Shown here one piece after another: positions 26,094 through 34,683 of a DNA stretch of 64,000 nucleotides (the first letter of the stretch is position 1; every line of letters begins with the position of its first letter). The notes under the pieces are model-generated. The model saw only the letters and a list, made by a program, of their open reading frames with translations. It made no database searches and was not told the origin of the DNA. The position numbers were made by a program, and so were the translations under genes. Origin of the DNA: Candidatus Zipacnadia bacterium (lineage in GTDB: Bacteria > Armatimonadota > Zipacnadia > Zipacnadales > UBA5352). The stretch is taken from positions 248,001 through 312,000 of the forward strand of contig JALGSU010000012.1 in assembly GCA_029821735.1 (NCBI GenBank), in the 5' to 3' direction.

Positions 26094-28604
26094 CTACTGT
26101 GCCGCGCGAGCAGGGGCGCGGGCGACCGACCCGCGCTGCGTCCTCACCCGTAGCGATGACCCGTCGGTGGTGATGGTGACCGCCCCGTGCACGTCGGTGC
26201 GCAGCAGCCGGATGCCTCGCTCCTGGAGCCAGGCCTCTCCGGCGGAGCCGAGGTAGTGGTTCGCCTGGCGATCGCAGGAGGCGATCGCCCAGCGCGGTCG
26301 CGACAGCTCCAGCAGTCCCTCGGAATCTCGGAGCGCGCGACCGTGGTGGGGCAGGCAAACGACGTCGGCCGTGAGATCGATCCCCCCCGCAGTCGCGTCA
26401 CGTGCCAGCCGTTCCAGCCCCTCGGCCTCGATGTCTCCGGTGAACAGGATGGCCCGCTCCCCCAGCGTCATGCGCAGGACCGTCGAGTTGTTGTTGGCGT
26501 CGTCGCCGCCGCCGGTGATCCGGGGCAGCCGAGGCGCCAGAACCTGCCCGACGACGCCCCCGCCGAGGTCGATCACGCCTCCGGCAGTGGCAACGGCATT
26601 CGGCATTGGCAGCAAACGCGCCAGTTCCTGCGGCGGTACCGCGTCCCTGAGAGTGACGGGCCGGAGCACGCCACCGAGGTGCGTCGCAGCCAGCACGTGC
26701 GGCAGAGCGTTGTAGTGGTCGGCGTCCCAGTGGGTGAGCAGGACCATGTCGAGGCGGCGGATGCGGCGTCGGGCGAGCCAGGGGCGGATTATGCCGTCGG
26801 CGACGCGCTCGCCGGCATCAGGCAGACCGCCGCCTGCGCCACAGTCCAGCATCATGGTCGCTCCCGAGGGCGAGCGGGCTATCGCACACTGCCCGGCACC
26901 CACGGGCAGGAAAGTGACCTGCAGGTCAGAGGACGGCAGCGCGGTCACGGCGTGTGCCAGCCAGATGGCGGCGATCGCCAGCGCAGCGCCGATGGGCACC
27001 CAGCCCGGGTGCGTCAGGACCAGGGCGCGGTCCAGCCTGCGATGGGCGCGCGCCACCAGCCCCGTGAGCAGCAGAGCCGCCACCAGCACATACCACAGCA
27101 CGCAGCCGAAAGTCGACAGTGACAGGCCGTCCACGTAGGCCAGCGGCAGCGCTCCGGCGAGCCAGTTGATCCCCATGACCAGGTCCAGCAACACCCGCGC
27201 CACCGCGCACACCGCAGTGAGCAGCCAGTGCATCGGCGCCCCAATGAACGCAAGAGGCAGCGCCACGAAACCGAGGACCATCACCAGCCCCGACAGCGGA
27301 ACGTTGACGATATTCGCCACATTTCCCAGGAAGGCGAAGCCCGAGAACGCGTGCGCGAGCAGCGGCGTGACCATCAGCCACGCGCCAATCGTGCCCCAGA
27401 GCACGGCACGCAGCGCCCGTATGGAGGCGGGAGCACGGTCGCGGTTGATCATGAGCAGAGGCCCGTCGGGGAGGAAGACGGCGACGCCGATCGTGGCGGC
27501 GAAAGTGAGCTGGAAGCCCAGCGAAAAGAGCGCGTTGCTGTCGAACAGGCAGATGACCATGGCCGCGAAGCCGATGGTCGTTGGCAGGTCATAGTCACGG
27601 GACGAAAGAGCAGCGATGGCGAGCAGGGCGAACATCGCCACCGCGCGCGCCACAGACGCCCCGAGGCCGACGATGAGCACCAGCATCAGCACCGCGACCG
27701 CACTGAGGACGATGTGCCACCAGCGTGGCGAGCGCAGCTTCACGCCCATCAGCCAGAGTATGGCCCCGGCGAGCATCGTCACCTGGGCGCCCGAGACCAC
27801 CAGCAGGTGGACGGTGCCGGCGCGTCGGAAATCCTCGACCGTGCTCTCCGGCAGCGGCGCGGCCTGAAGCCCGTAGACCATGCCCACCAGCAGGTGCGCA
27901 TAGAAGTCGGAGTCAGAACCGGGCATCGCGCGCTCGATGGCCCCGACCACGCGATTGCGGAGTATTGCCCCGAGGGGAGCGCGCCCGTCGGCGGGAGCGA
28001 GTAGGGAGATGGCGTCAGCGCGCACCTCGGTGGTGATGCCCTGGCGCCTGAGCCAGCCCGTGTAGCCTGAGATATCTGTGTGTGTGGCCGATCCGAGCAG
28101 GCTGACCGTGGCCCCGCTCAGGCGCACGTGATCGCCCTCGCTCACGGGGTCCTCGAGCAGCACGCTGACGTGGGCCCTGCCTGTGACGGTATGACTGAGT
28201 GGGGGGTGGGGCGTACGCACGGAACTGGCGAGCAGCGTGAAGGTGCTGTAGCGGTCCCGCACCTGCGGAGATGAGACCACCGTTCCCTCGACAACCGCCT
28301 TTGACGCGCCGGCCAGGTGGGAGATGTCGGAGGCGGGGATTGCCATGCGGGTCGCATGAGCGAACGCCCCGAGCATCGCGAAGGCTACCAGCACGCCGAT
28401 CGACGACAGAAGTGTCGTGCGACGTGCCGCCAGGATGACCACCACAGCCAGCAGGCAGATCGCGGCGCTTGTCATCATGTTGATCAGGCGCACATCAGCG
28501 CCGACGATGCCCGCGAGGAAGCACACCGAACAGACGAGCAGCGGGCGGCGGGCGAGCGCAGCCCACGGCAAGCCGGGCATGTGCGCGGGGGGATGGTTGA
28601 CCAT
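26094..28604 (-). CDS. comEC: ComEC/Rec2 DNA uptake channel
   Basis: 836 residues from ATG 28604. N-terminal membrane helices and OB-like region, then the Competence domain (VHLLVVSGAQVTMLAG) with many helices. The C-terminal metallo-beta-lactamase domain has THWDADH and LPHHGRA. ComEC carries single-stranded DNA across the inner membrane during transformation. The frame is open 142 residues further upstream, but that is shadow of comEA. comEA ends 25 bases upstream on the same strand, so the two form a competence pair. Confidence 0.9.
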   Translation of the reverse strand: MVNHPPAHMPGLPWAALARRPLLVCSVCFLAGIVGADVRLINMMTSAAICLLAVVVILAARRTTLLSSIGVLVAFAMLGAFAHATRMAIPASDISHLAGASKAVVEGTVVSSPQVRDRYSTFTLLASSVRTPHPPLSHTVTGRAHVSVLLEDPVSEGDHVRLSGATVSLLGSATHTDISGYTGWLRRQGITTEVRADAISLLAPADGRAPLGAILRNRVVGAIERAMPGSDSDFYAHLLVGMVYGLQAAPLPESTVEDFRRAGTVHLLVVSGAQVTMLAGAILWLMGVKLRSPRWWHIVLSAVAVLMLVLIVGLGASVARAVAMFALLAIAALSSRDYDLPTTIGFAAMVICLFDSNALFSLGFQLTFAATIGVAVFLPDGPLLMINRDRAPASIRALRAVLWGTIGAWLMVTPLLAHAFSGFAFLGNVANIVNVPLSGLVMVLGFVALPLAFIGAPMHWLLTAVCAVARVLLDLVMGINWLAGALPLAYVDGLSLSTFGCVLWYVLVAALLLTGLVARAHRRLDRALVLTHPGWVPIGAALAIAAIWLAHAVTALPSSDLQVTFLPVGAGQCAIARSPSGATMMLDCGAGGGLPDAGERVADGIIRPWLARRRIRRLDMVLLTHWDADHYNALPHVLAATHLGGVLRPVTLRDAVPPQELARLLPMPNAVATAGGVIDLGGGVVGQVLAPRLPRITGGGDDANNNSTVLRMTLGERAILFTGDIEAEGLERLARDATAGGIDLTADVVCLPHHGRALRDSEGLLELSRPRWAIASCDRQANHYLGSAGEAWLQERGIRLLRTDVHGAVTITTDGSSLRVRTQRGSVARAPARAAQ

Positions 28605-28629
28605 GGACGGCCGTCGGCCCGGAATCGCG

Positions 28630-29334
28630 TCAGTTGAGGGTGGCAGAGCGTCGCACCTTCTCAACCGTGAGTTCGCCGATTCCGTCGACGTTCTTGAGTT
28701 GCTCGAAGCTGCGGAAGCGGCCGTGCTCATGGCGGTAGTAGAGAATCCGCTGGGCCAGCTCGGGGCCAATGCCGGGCAACTGCTGCAACTCCAGCAGACC
28801 GGCAGTGTTGATGCACACGCGCGTGGTCGCGGGCGCGGGGGTCGCGGCAGCAGCTTGGCGCGTGGGCTGAGTGGTGCGCGCTGTGGCAGGTGCAGGCGCT
28901 GGTTCGGCCGCAGCGGCGCCCACCATGTGGGCACGCGGTTGAGTCTGGCCGGAGGAAGGCGGGGGAGCGGACCGTGTGGGCTCGGGGGACTGAGAGCGCT
29001 GGCTGGCCTGCACGAATACCTGCTGGCCATCGTCCACGAACGCAGCGAGGTTCACCGAACTGGTGCGCGCACCGGGAGCGAAGCCGCCCGCGAGCGCGAT
29101 GGCGTCCTGCACGCGCGAGCCGACTCGCAGACGGTAGAGCCCGGGGCGGTTGACGGCCCCGACGACATGCACACACAGCGTCGTGCGGGTGGGCTCGGGG
29201 GCCGTCCACGTGACGGCATCCTCCGCACTGCCGCCGGCCCGCAAGCGCGCTACCGTATACAGCGCGCCTGCCGCAAGCAGCAGCACGACAACAAGTCCGA
29301 GCGCCACCTTCTGAGTCGGCGTGAGACTCAGCAT
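28630..29334 (-). CDS. comEA: ComEA-type helix-hairpin-helix DNA-binding protein
   Basis: 234 residues from ATG 29334. One N-terminal membrane helix (KVALGLVVVLLLAAGALYTV), an SLBB domain (VHVVGAVNRPGLYRLRVGSR), a Pro/Ala/Thr-rich linker, then a C-terminal helix-hairpin-helix pair (INTAGLLELQQLPGIGPELA, LKNVDGIGELTVEKVR). This is the standard ComEA layout for binding incoming double-stranded DNA outside the membrane. It lies between leuS and comEC on the same strand. Confidence 0.92.
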   Translation of the reverse strand: MLSLTPTQKVALGLVVVLLLAAGALYTVARLRAGGSAEDAVTWTAPEPTRTTLCVHVVGAVNRPGLYRLRVGSRVQDAIALAGGFAPGARTSSVNLAAFVDDGQQVFVQASQRSQSPEPTRSAPPPSSGQTQPRAHMVGAAAAEPAPAPATARTTQPTRQAAAATPAPATTRVCINTAGLLELQQLPGIGPELAQRILYYRHEHGRFRSFEQLKNVDGIGELTVEKVRRSATLN

Positions 29335-29393
29335 CCCCGCACATTGCCCCCCGGTACGTCGCACGCAATCGATGGGCGGACCCACCGGTCCGC

Positions 29394-31874
29394 TTACTTG
29401 ACGACGAAGTTTATCAGCCGACCTGGCACCTTGATCGTCTTGACGATCTCTTTGCCCGCCAGATACTTGTTGACCTTCTCGGTGGCGAGAGCCATCTCGA
29501 CGGCCGCGTCCATATCGACGTCGGCGGGCACGTCGAGTTTGTCGCGGACCTTGCCCATTACCTGGATGACCAGTTCGATGGTCTCCTCGGCCGCGAGGGA
29601 CTCGTCGGCCGTGGGCCACGGCTGCTGCACCGCTGAGGGCGGCAGGCCGAGCGATGCCCACAGTTCGTCGCAGATGTGGGGCGTTATGGGCGAGAGCAGC
29701 AGCAGCAGATTGACGATGGCCTCACTGTAGGCGGCGCGATCGCCGGAGTCTTCGCGGTCGATCTTGTCGACGTAGGAACTGATCTCGTTGCTCAGTTCCA
29801 TGATGGCCGCAACGGCGGTGTTGAATGCCATCGACTCGAAGTCGGCGGTCACTTTCGCGATCGTCTGATGAGTCTTGCGGCGCATGGCTCGCTGGGCCTC
29901 GGTGGCCTCGGCGGAGAGCGCATCGCTCCACTCGGGCAGGTAGAGACCGGGGTTGTCAGCGACGAGACGCCAGGCGCGCCAGAGGAAGCGGTACGAGCCG
30001 ACGACGCCCTCGTCACTCCACTCCGTGTCCTGCTCGGGCGGCCCCATGAAGAGGCTGAAGAGGCGGCCGGTGTCAGCGCCATAGCGATCGTTGATCTGGT
30101 CGGGGGTGACCACGTTGCCCTTCGACTTGCTCATCTTCGAGCCGTCCTTGTAGACCATGCCCTGGGTGAACAGGTTCTTGAAGGGCTCGCGGAAACTCAC
30201 CCAGCCGAGGTCGTGGAGGACCTTGGTGATGAAACGCGAGTAAAGCAGATGGCCGGTAGCGTGCTCGATGCCGCCGACATACTGGTCGACGGGCAGCCAG
30301 TATTCGACATCATCGCGATCGAAGGGCCCGCCGGTCTCGTGCGGGCTCGGGTAGCGCAGATAATACCAGGCCGAATACACGAAGGTGTCCATGGTGTCGG
30401 CCTCGCGCCGCGCCGGGCCCCCGCACTTCGGGCAGGTCGTGCTCATGAACTCCTCGTGCCGAGCGAGGGGCGAGTCGCCCATCGCGGTGAACTCAGCATC
30501 AGCAGGCAGGAGGATAGGCAGGTCCTCCTCGGGCACTGGCACGATCCCGCAGCCGTCGCAGTGGACGACCGGAATCGGCGCGCCCCAGTACCGCTGACGG
30601 GAGATGCACCAGTCGCGCAGACGCCAGTTGACGTCGCGCGAGCCCATGTCTTCTGCTTCCATGTGATCGGCGATGTTCTCGAGGGCCTCGAGGTTGGGCA
30701 CCCCGGAGAACTCGGCGGAGTTGGCCTGCGTGCCATCGCCGATGTAGGCCTCGGGCATCGTGGCGCCGTCGAGTTCGTCCTCTGGTTGGATGACGACCGT
30801 GATCGGGATGTCGTACTTGCGCGCGAACTCGAAGTCGCGCTGGTCGTGAGCCGGCACGGCCATGATAGCACCGGTGCCGTAGTCCATCATCACGTAGTTG
30901 GCGACCCAGATCGGGATCCTCGCGCCGCTGAGCGGATGAATAGCGTAGGCGCCTGTGAAGATGCCCTTCTTCTCGGTCTCCTCGTCAGAGCGGTTGATGT
31001 CGCCTTCGGCGAGTGCCTCCCGAGCAAATGCGGCAACCGGCTCGGCGAACTCTGTGCCCTCGGTGAGCGTGGCGACCAGCGGATGCTCGGCGGCGAGAAC
31101 CATGAAGGTGACACCGTAGATGGTGTCGATGCGGGTGGTGAAGACCTCCATGCTCTCATCGGAGCCATCGACGCCGAGGGTGAACGAAAAGCCCTCGGAG
31201 CGTCCGAGCCAGTGCTCCTGCATCTTGACGACGCGCTCAGGCCACTCGTCGAGGGCCTTGAGATCATCGAGCAGCGGCTCGGCGTACTTGGTGATAGCGA
31301 AGAACCATTGCTCGAGGTCCTTCTTGACGACCTCAGTGTCGCAGCGCTCGCAGCAGCCGTCCGTGACCTGCTCGTTGGCGAGGACGGTGTTGCAGCTGTC
31401 GCACCAGTTGATCAGGCCCGTGCCGCGGTACGCCAGACCCTTCTCGTAGAGCTTCAGGAACAGCCACTGCGTCCAGCCATAGTAGCCGGGATCGGACGTG
31501 TCGATCTCGCGCTCCCAGTCATAGCTGATGCCAAGGCGGTCGAACTGCTTCTTCATGGCGGCCACGCACTGGGCGGTCCACTCGATGGGGTGCGTGTTGA
31601 ACTTGATGGCGGCGTTCTCGGTGGGAAGGCCGAGCGCGTCCCAGCCCATCGGGTGCAGAACGTTGAAGCCCTGCATGGCTTTGTAGCGGGCGAACGAGTC
31701 ACCGATAATGTAGTTGCGGACATGACCCATGTGCAGTTCGCCTGATGGGTAGGGGTACATGTCGAGGTAGTAGAACTTGGGCTTGTTCTCCAAGCGCTCA
31801 GTGTGGAAGAGCTTGTGCTCGCGCCAGTAGTCCTGCCACTTGGATTCGATCTGCTGGGGCTTATAGTCGGGCAC
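29394..31874 (-). CDS. leuS: Leucyl-tRNA synthetase
   Basis: 826 residues, class I synthetase charging tRNA-Leu. HIGH motif is HMGH at 48-51 (PSGELHMGHVRNY), KMSKS is present (DGSKMSKSKGNVV), zinc-type cysteines occur in CDSCNTVLA/CCERC and CPKCGGPARR, and the CP1 editing domain has TTRIDTIYGVTF and MAVPAHDQRDFEFA. The start is GTG 31874 with GGGAGG eight bases upstream. It overlaps the end of the presenilin-like gene by 14 bases and is followed by comEA. Confidence 0.96.
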   Translation of the reverse strand: MPDYKPQQIESKWQDYWREHKLFHTERLENKPKFYYLDMYPYPSGELHMGHVRNYIIGDSFARYKAMQGFNVLHPMGWDALGLPTENAAIKFNTHPIEWTAQCVAAMKKQFDRLGISYDWEREIDTSDPGYYGWTQWLFLKLYEKGLAYRGTGLINWCDSCNTVLANEQVTDGCCERCDTEVVKKDLEQWFFAITKYAEPLLDDLKALDEWPERVVKMQEHWLGRSEGFSFTLGVDGSDESMEVFTTRIDTIYGVTFMVLAAEHPLVATLTEGTEFAEPVAAFAREALAEGDINRSDEETEKKGIFTGAYAIHPLSGARIPIWVANYVMMDYGTGAIMAVPAHDQRDFEFARKYDIPITVVIQPEDELDGATMPEAYIGDGTQANSAEFSGVPNLEALENIADHMEAEDMGSRDVNWRLRDWCISRQRYWGAPIPVVHCDGCGIVPVPEEDLPILLPADAEFTAMGDSPLARHEEFMSTTCPKCGGPARREADTMDTFVYSAWYYLRYPSPHETGGPFDRDDVEYWLPVDQYVGGIEHATGHLLYSRFITKVLHDLGWVSFREPFKNLFTQGMVYKDGSKMSKSKGNVVTPDQINDRYGADTGRLFSLFMGPPEQDTEWSDEGVVGSYRFLWRAWRLVADNPGLYLPEWSDALSAEATEAQRAMRRKTHQTIAKVTADFESMAFNTAVAAIMELSNEISSYVDKIDREDSGDRAAYSEAIVNLLLLLSPITPHICDELWASLGLPPSAVQQPWPTADESLAAEETIELVIQVMGKVRDKLDVPADVDMDAAVEMALATEKVNKYLAGKEIVKTIKVPGRLINFVVK

Positions 31875-32667
31875 TTGTGAGGCCTCCCAAATACACGGCC
31901 GCGGTCTGACCAGCCTGCTCGCCCTCTGCCGCTTCGGGCAACAGGGCGCGGGTGATCAGCCACATCACAACGAACACCACCACCAGGAACGCGCCGGCGA
32001 TGGCAAGATTACGCTTCTCCTCAGACGACAGGTCGAACTGCCCGCGGGTGGCGATCAGGAAGCCAATGGCCATCAGCGGCAGCACAGGAACCCCGGGCAG
32101 CACCGGCAGCAGTATGAACGCGACCAGCCCGATGACGACGGGGATCAATATCCCGGCGAAACTGGCGCGCAGGCTCAATCCGAAACGGACGACTGCCGTG
32201 AAAAACAGGGCGGCAAATACCAGGTCGCCGGGGCCCATGGTCGCCAGATGGGTCAGACCCGCAGCGCCCTCTGGACCGACGGCAGAGCCCACCTCGGGAA
32301 CCTTGATTGACAGACCGGTGACCACGTCGGGAGCGTTGGCCAGGACGGCGCCGACCGGCCCGAGAAACACCGTGAACAGGTCTGCCAGCGCCAGTACCAG
32401 CGCGACCGGCAAAAGCATGTTGCGCTCACCGATGATGCGGGAAAGCAGTCGGCCGCCCAGCACGCATGCGATCAGGAATATGACGTCCGCCGCCGGAACG
32501 GTGAAGAGCCTGACCGGTGAGTCCTCCGCCCCGATACCCGCCACGACATACCACAGCCCGAGGCCGAGGAGCATGCCAAGGGTCTCAGTGGCCCACGCCA
32601 TGGACATTCGCGCAGCGGCGGCCGCAACGCCCATGGTGGCGAGGATGAAGAGAACCGTCACCGCCAC
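31861..32667 (-). CDS. Presenilin-like (GxGD) polytopic membrane protein
   Basis: At least 268 residues with about eight to nine membrane helices. One helix carries ALADLFTVFLGP (Asp96). The next has MGPGDLVFAALFF, a GxGD motif with Asp148. After one more helix, LPGVPVLPLM lies where presenilins have PAL. This order matches presenilin/SPP (A22) intramembrane aspartyl proteases, so a protease is proposed; it is inference. GTG 32667 is the first usual start, but the frame runs upstream through another hydrophobic stretch, so the N-terminus is unsettled. Upstream gene: small CxxC protein; downstream: leuS. Confidence 0.6.
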   Translation of the reverse strand: MAVTVLFILATMGVAAAAARMSMAWATETLGMLLGLGLWYVVAGIGAEDSPVRLFTVPAADVIFLIACVLGGRLLSRIIGERNMLLPVALVLALADLFTVFLGPVGAVLANAPDVVTGLSIKVPEVGSAVGPEGAAGLTHLATMGPGDLVFAALFFTAVVRFGLSLRASFAGILIPVVIGLVAFILLPVLPGVPVLPLMAIGFLIATRGQFDLSSEEKRNLAIAGAFLVVVFVVMWLITRALLPEAAEGEQAGQTAAVYLGGLTSARL

Positions 32668-32804
32668 ACCTGCGACTCGAGGCGGGATGCCCTCTATGAG
32701 AGGCGAACCGGCGAGCAGAGCCCACGTGAGGGCCGCCGTCAGCGCAAAGACCGCCCCGGGTCTGCTGAGCAGTCCCCCGGTTGGCGGCTGCGGCTCAGCG
32801 GAGT

Positions 32805-33170
32805 TCAGGTCGCTTCACCGTTCTCGTGAAGCCCGTTGTCGATCTCGGGCGTGACGAACTCGCCGCCTTCGATGGAACTGTCCAGCAAGCCCTGGTCGCA
32901 GCCAAAGTGCAAGGTGAAACGGACTATGTTCTGACACTCAGAACCGACGACTTCCTTGTGCAGCAGCCACTCAACCGGGGGATCGCCCTCTTCGGCGTCC
33001 TCGGCGTATTGCTCCTGCAATTCGTGGTCGCGGTTGATACGCGCGGAAATGATCTCGCCACACCGGTCGCATTTCACCTGAAGCGTGAACACGCGCACGT
33101 TGCAGCGGAAGGGCTCCTCCCGCGAGCCAGACAGGAGCCGGTCGATGGCCGCTTTGAGCTTCTCAAACAC
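32805..33170 (-). CDS. Small conserved protein with CxxC metal site, function unknown
   Basis: 121 residues from GTG 33170 (GGGGA upstream; TTG 33188 is an alternative). Contains VKCDRCGEIISARINRDHEL and later ECQNIVRFTLHFGCDQ, then the end SIEGGEFVTPE. The CxxCGE ... C ... C pattern suggests one zinc ribbon-like site. I have seen similar short proteins described only as hypothetical in Chloroflexi- and Armatimonadota-like genomes. It is the first gene behind the promoter at 33257-33284 and precedes the presenilin-like gene. Confidence 0.7.
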   Translation of the reverse strand: MFEKLKAAIDRLLSGSREEPFRCNVRVFTLQVKCDRCGEIISARINRDHELQEQYAEDAEEGDPPVEWLLHKEVVGSECQNIVRFTLHFGCDQGLLDSSIEGGEFVTPEIDNGLHENGEAT

Positions 33171-33256
33171 CAGACGCGCTCCCCTCAATAGCTGTCGCGA
33201 GCGCTGTGGACCGGCAGGAGACGAAACCCCCGCCCATGCAGGCAGGGGTACCCCGG

Positions 33257-33284
33257 TATTATAGCGAGCGGTATGCCCACGTCA
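33257..33284 (-). promoter_or_regulatory. Promoter for the CxxC protein-presenilin-like-leuS-comEA-comEC run
   Basis: Minus strand TTGACG (33284-33279), 16-base spacer, TATAAT (33262-33257). Five of six and six of six matches to sigma70 consensus. About 80 bases upstream of the first gene. No other promoter is evident before comEC, so leuS and the competence genes may share it. Confidence 0.65.
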
Positions 33285-33391
33285 AGACGAAGACCGGTCA
33301 AGATCGGGGGCGGACGAGGTGGCAGGGATGGGAGCGCTGACGGGGAATTGAGCGCCGACCAGACCTTCACCACCATCTATAGAGGTGCACC

Positions 33392-34165
33392 ATGCGCAAA
33401 GACGTTGACCTGCACATACACACCGCACTGATCGGTTGCGCCAACGACACGATGGGCGTCCCTGAGCTGCTCGGCCGCTGCGAGCAGGAGGGGATCATGT
33501 CGGTGGCCATCACCGACCATCTGAATCGCCCTGACCAGCTCCCGACGCATCACCTGATCAAGCAGCAGTTGCGCGAGTACGAGGGCCCGGTGCAAGTCAC
33601 TTGGGGCGTCGAAGCCAACGTCATTGACCCGGCGACGGGCGCGATCTCAGTGGTCGAGGAGCATGTGGAGGAGATGGGCTTCGAGTTGGTCATCGCCGGC
33701 CCGCATTCCAGCTACCACGAGGAGCCGGACGTGCGGAGCATCGTCGATCTGCAGCACCGACTCATGATGCAGGTGGTGGCGAACCCGCTGGTGCACGTGC
33801 TGGTGCACCCGTGGTGGTTTGGGCGTCGGGAGTTCGACAGCGGCGTGCTGGCGTGGCTGACCGATCTGCAACAGTGGCCGGAGGCGCAGATCAGGGAGTT
33901 GGGGCAGGCTGCTGCTGAGACCGGCACCGCCATCGAGATGAACGCCAGCGCGATCATCAACAGCCCCATCTACGGCCCGGAGTTCCTGGCCGACTACAAG
34001 CGCGCCTTCGGGATATTGCTGGAGGAGGGTGCGAAGTTCACCACTGGCTCTGACGCTCACAACATCGACCAGCTTGGCCGGTCGAGCGACGCGGCGGAGT
34101 ATCTCGAAGCCATCGGCGCCACCGACGAGGACTTGCTGGTGCCTGAGCCCACCGACTGGTCATAG
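33392..34165 (+). CDS. PHP domain metal-dependent phosphoesterase
   Basis: 257 residues. PHP motifs in order: VDLHIHT near residue 5, ITDH near 40, GVEAN near 72, GPHSS near 100, HPWWFG near 135 and TGSDAH near 215, giving the usual three-metal site. Related to histidinol phosphatase-like and PolC-type PHP proteins; the substrate cannot be assigned. Start ATG follows GAGGTG. Its only near neighbours are convergent, and a hairpin follows the stop. Confidence 0.85.
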   Translation: MRKDVDLHIHTALIGCANDTMGVPELLGRCEQEGIMSVAITDHLNRPDQLPTHHLIKQQLREYEGPVQVTWGVEANVIDPATGAISVVEEHVEEMGFELVIAGPHSSYHEEPDVRSIVDLQHRLMMQVVANPLVHVLVHPWWFGRREFDSGVLAWLTDLQQWPEAQIRELGQAAAETGTAIEMNASAIINSPIYGPEFLADYKRAFGILLEEGAKFTTGSDAHNIDQLGRSSDAAEYLEAIGATDEDLLVPEPTDWS

Positions 34166-34174
34166 AGCAGAAGC

Positions 34175-34202
34175 GGGCGCCGGGCCACACGGCCCGGCGC
34201 CC
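34175..34202. terminator. GC hairpin between converging PHP and HIT genes
   Basis: Perfect 12-bp inverted repeat (34175-34186 with 34191-34202) and a 4-base ACAC loop, ten bases after the PHP stop and 24 bases before the HIT stop on the other strand. No T-run on either side, so it may act as a weak bidirectional terminator or 3' end stabiliser. Confidence 0.6.
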
Positions 34203-34225
34203 GAATGATGTGCTAGCGCCGCAGT

Positions 34226-34576
34226 CTACCCCGGAGGCCAGGACATCTTGCGCCCGCCGAGGACATGCAGATGCAGGTGCGGGACCTCCATCCCGCCATC
34301 GGCGTTCCAGTTGATCACCACGCGGTACCCCGGCTCCGTAAGGCCCGCCTCGTCCGCCACCTGGGCCGCCGCCGCGAGCATATTGCCCAGCAGGCTTGCC
34401 TCCGCCCCCTCAAGGTCGCCGAGGCCCGTGACGTGTTTGCGCGGGATCACGAGAATGTGTGTAGGAGCCTGAGGATTGATGTCGCGGAAGGCGAGGCAGC
34501 AGACGTCTTCGTAGACGACCTCGGCCGGTATTTCGCCCGCCACAATCTTGCAGAAGATGCAGTCCGGTGCGGCCAT
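34226..34576 (-). CDS. HIT family (HINT-type) nucleotide hydrolase
   Basis: 116 residues from ATG 34576. Starts with CIFCKIVAGEIPAEVVYED, has FRDINPQAPTHILVIPRKH, and the histidine triad HLHLHVL near residue 105. HINT proteins hydrolyse AMP-lysine and nucleoside phosphoramidates. The CxxC near the N-terminus matches zinc-type HINT proteins. Stands alone between PHP and mreB. Confidence 0.93.
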   Translation of the reverse strand: MAAPDCIFCKIVAGEIPAEVVYEDVCCLAFRDINPQAPTHILVIPRKHVTGLGDLEGAEASLLGNMLAAAAQVADEAGLTEPGYRVVINWNADGGMEVPHLHLHVLGGRKMSWPPG

Positions 34577-34654
34577 CACTGATCACCCCGTCATATGGAT
34601 CCGTAAGCGCTAGTAGTGCAGATAGCCTCAAGAGAATTCGTGGGAATGGTCACG

Positions 34655-34683
34655 AGCCCCTCCCGCGAATTCGCGCAGGGGCT
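34655..34683 (-). terminator. Hairpin at the end of mreB
   Basis: A 7-bp stem (34655-34661 with 34677-34683) encloses a self-complementary 12-base core centred on GAATTC (34664-34675). It overlaps the mreB stop codon. No T-run follows, so termination is plausible but not certain. Confidence 0.4.

Noticed and set aside
29676..31745. Long plus-strand open frame antisense to leuS
   Set aside because: Composition follows leuS codons; no domain or start signal. leuS is certain.
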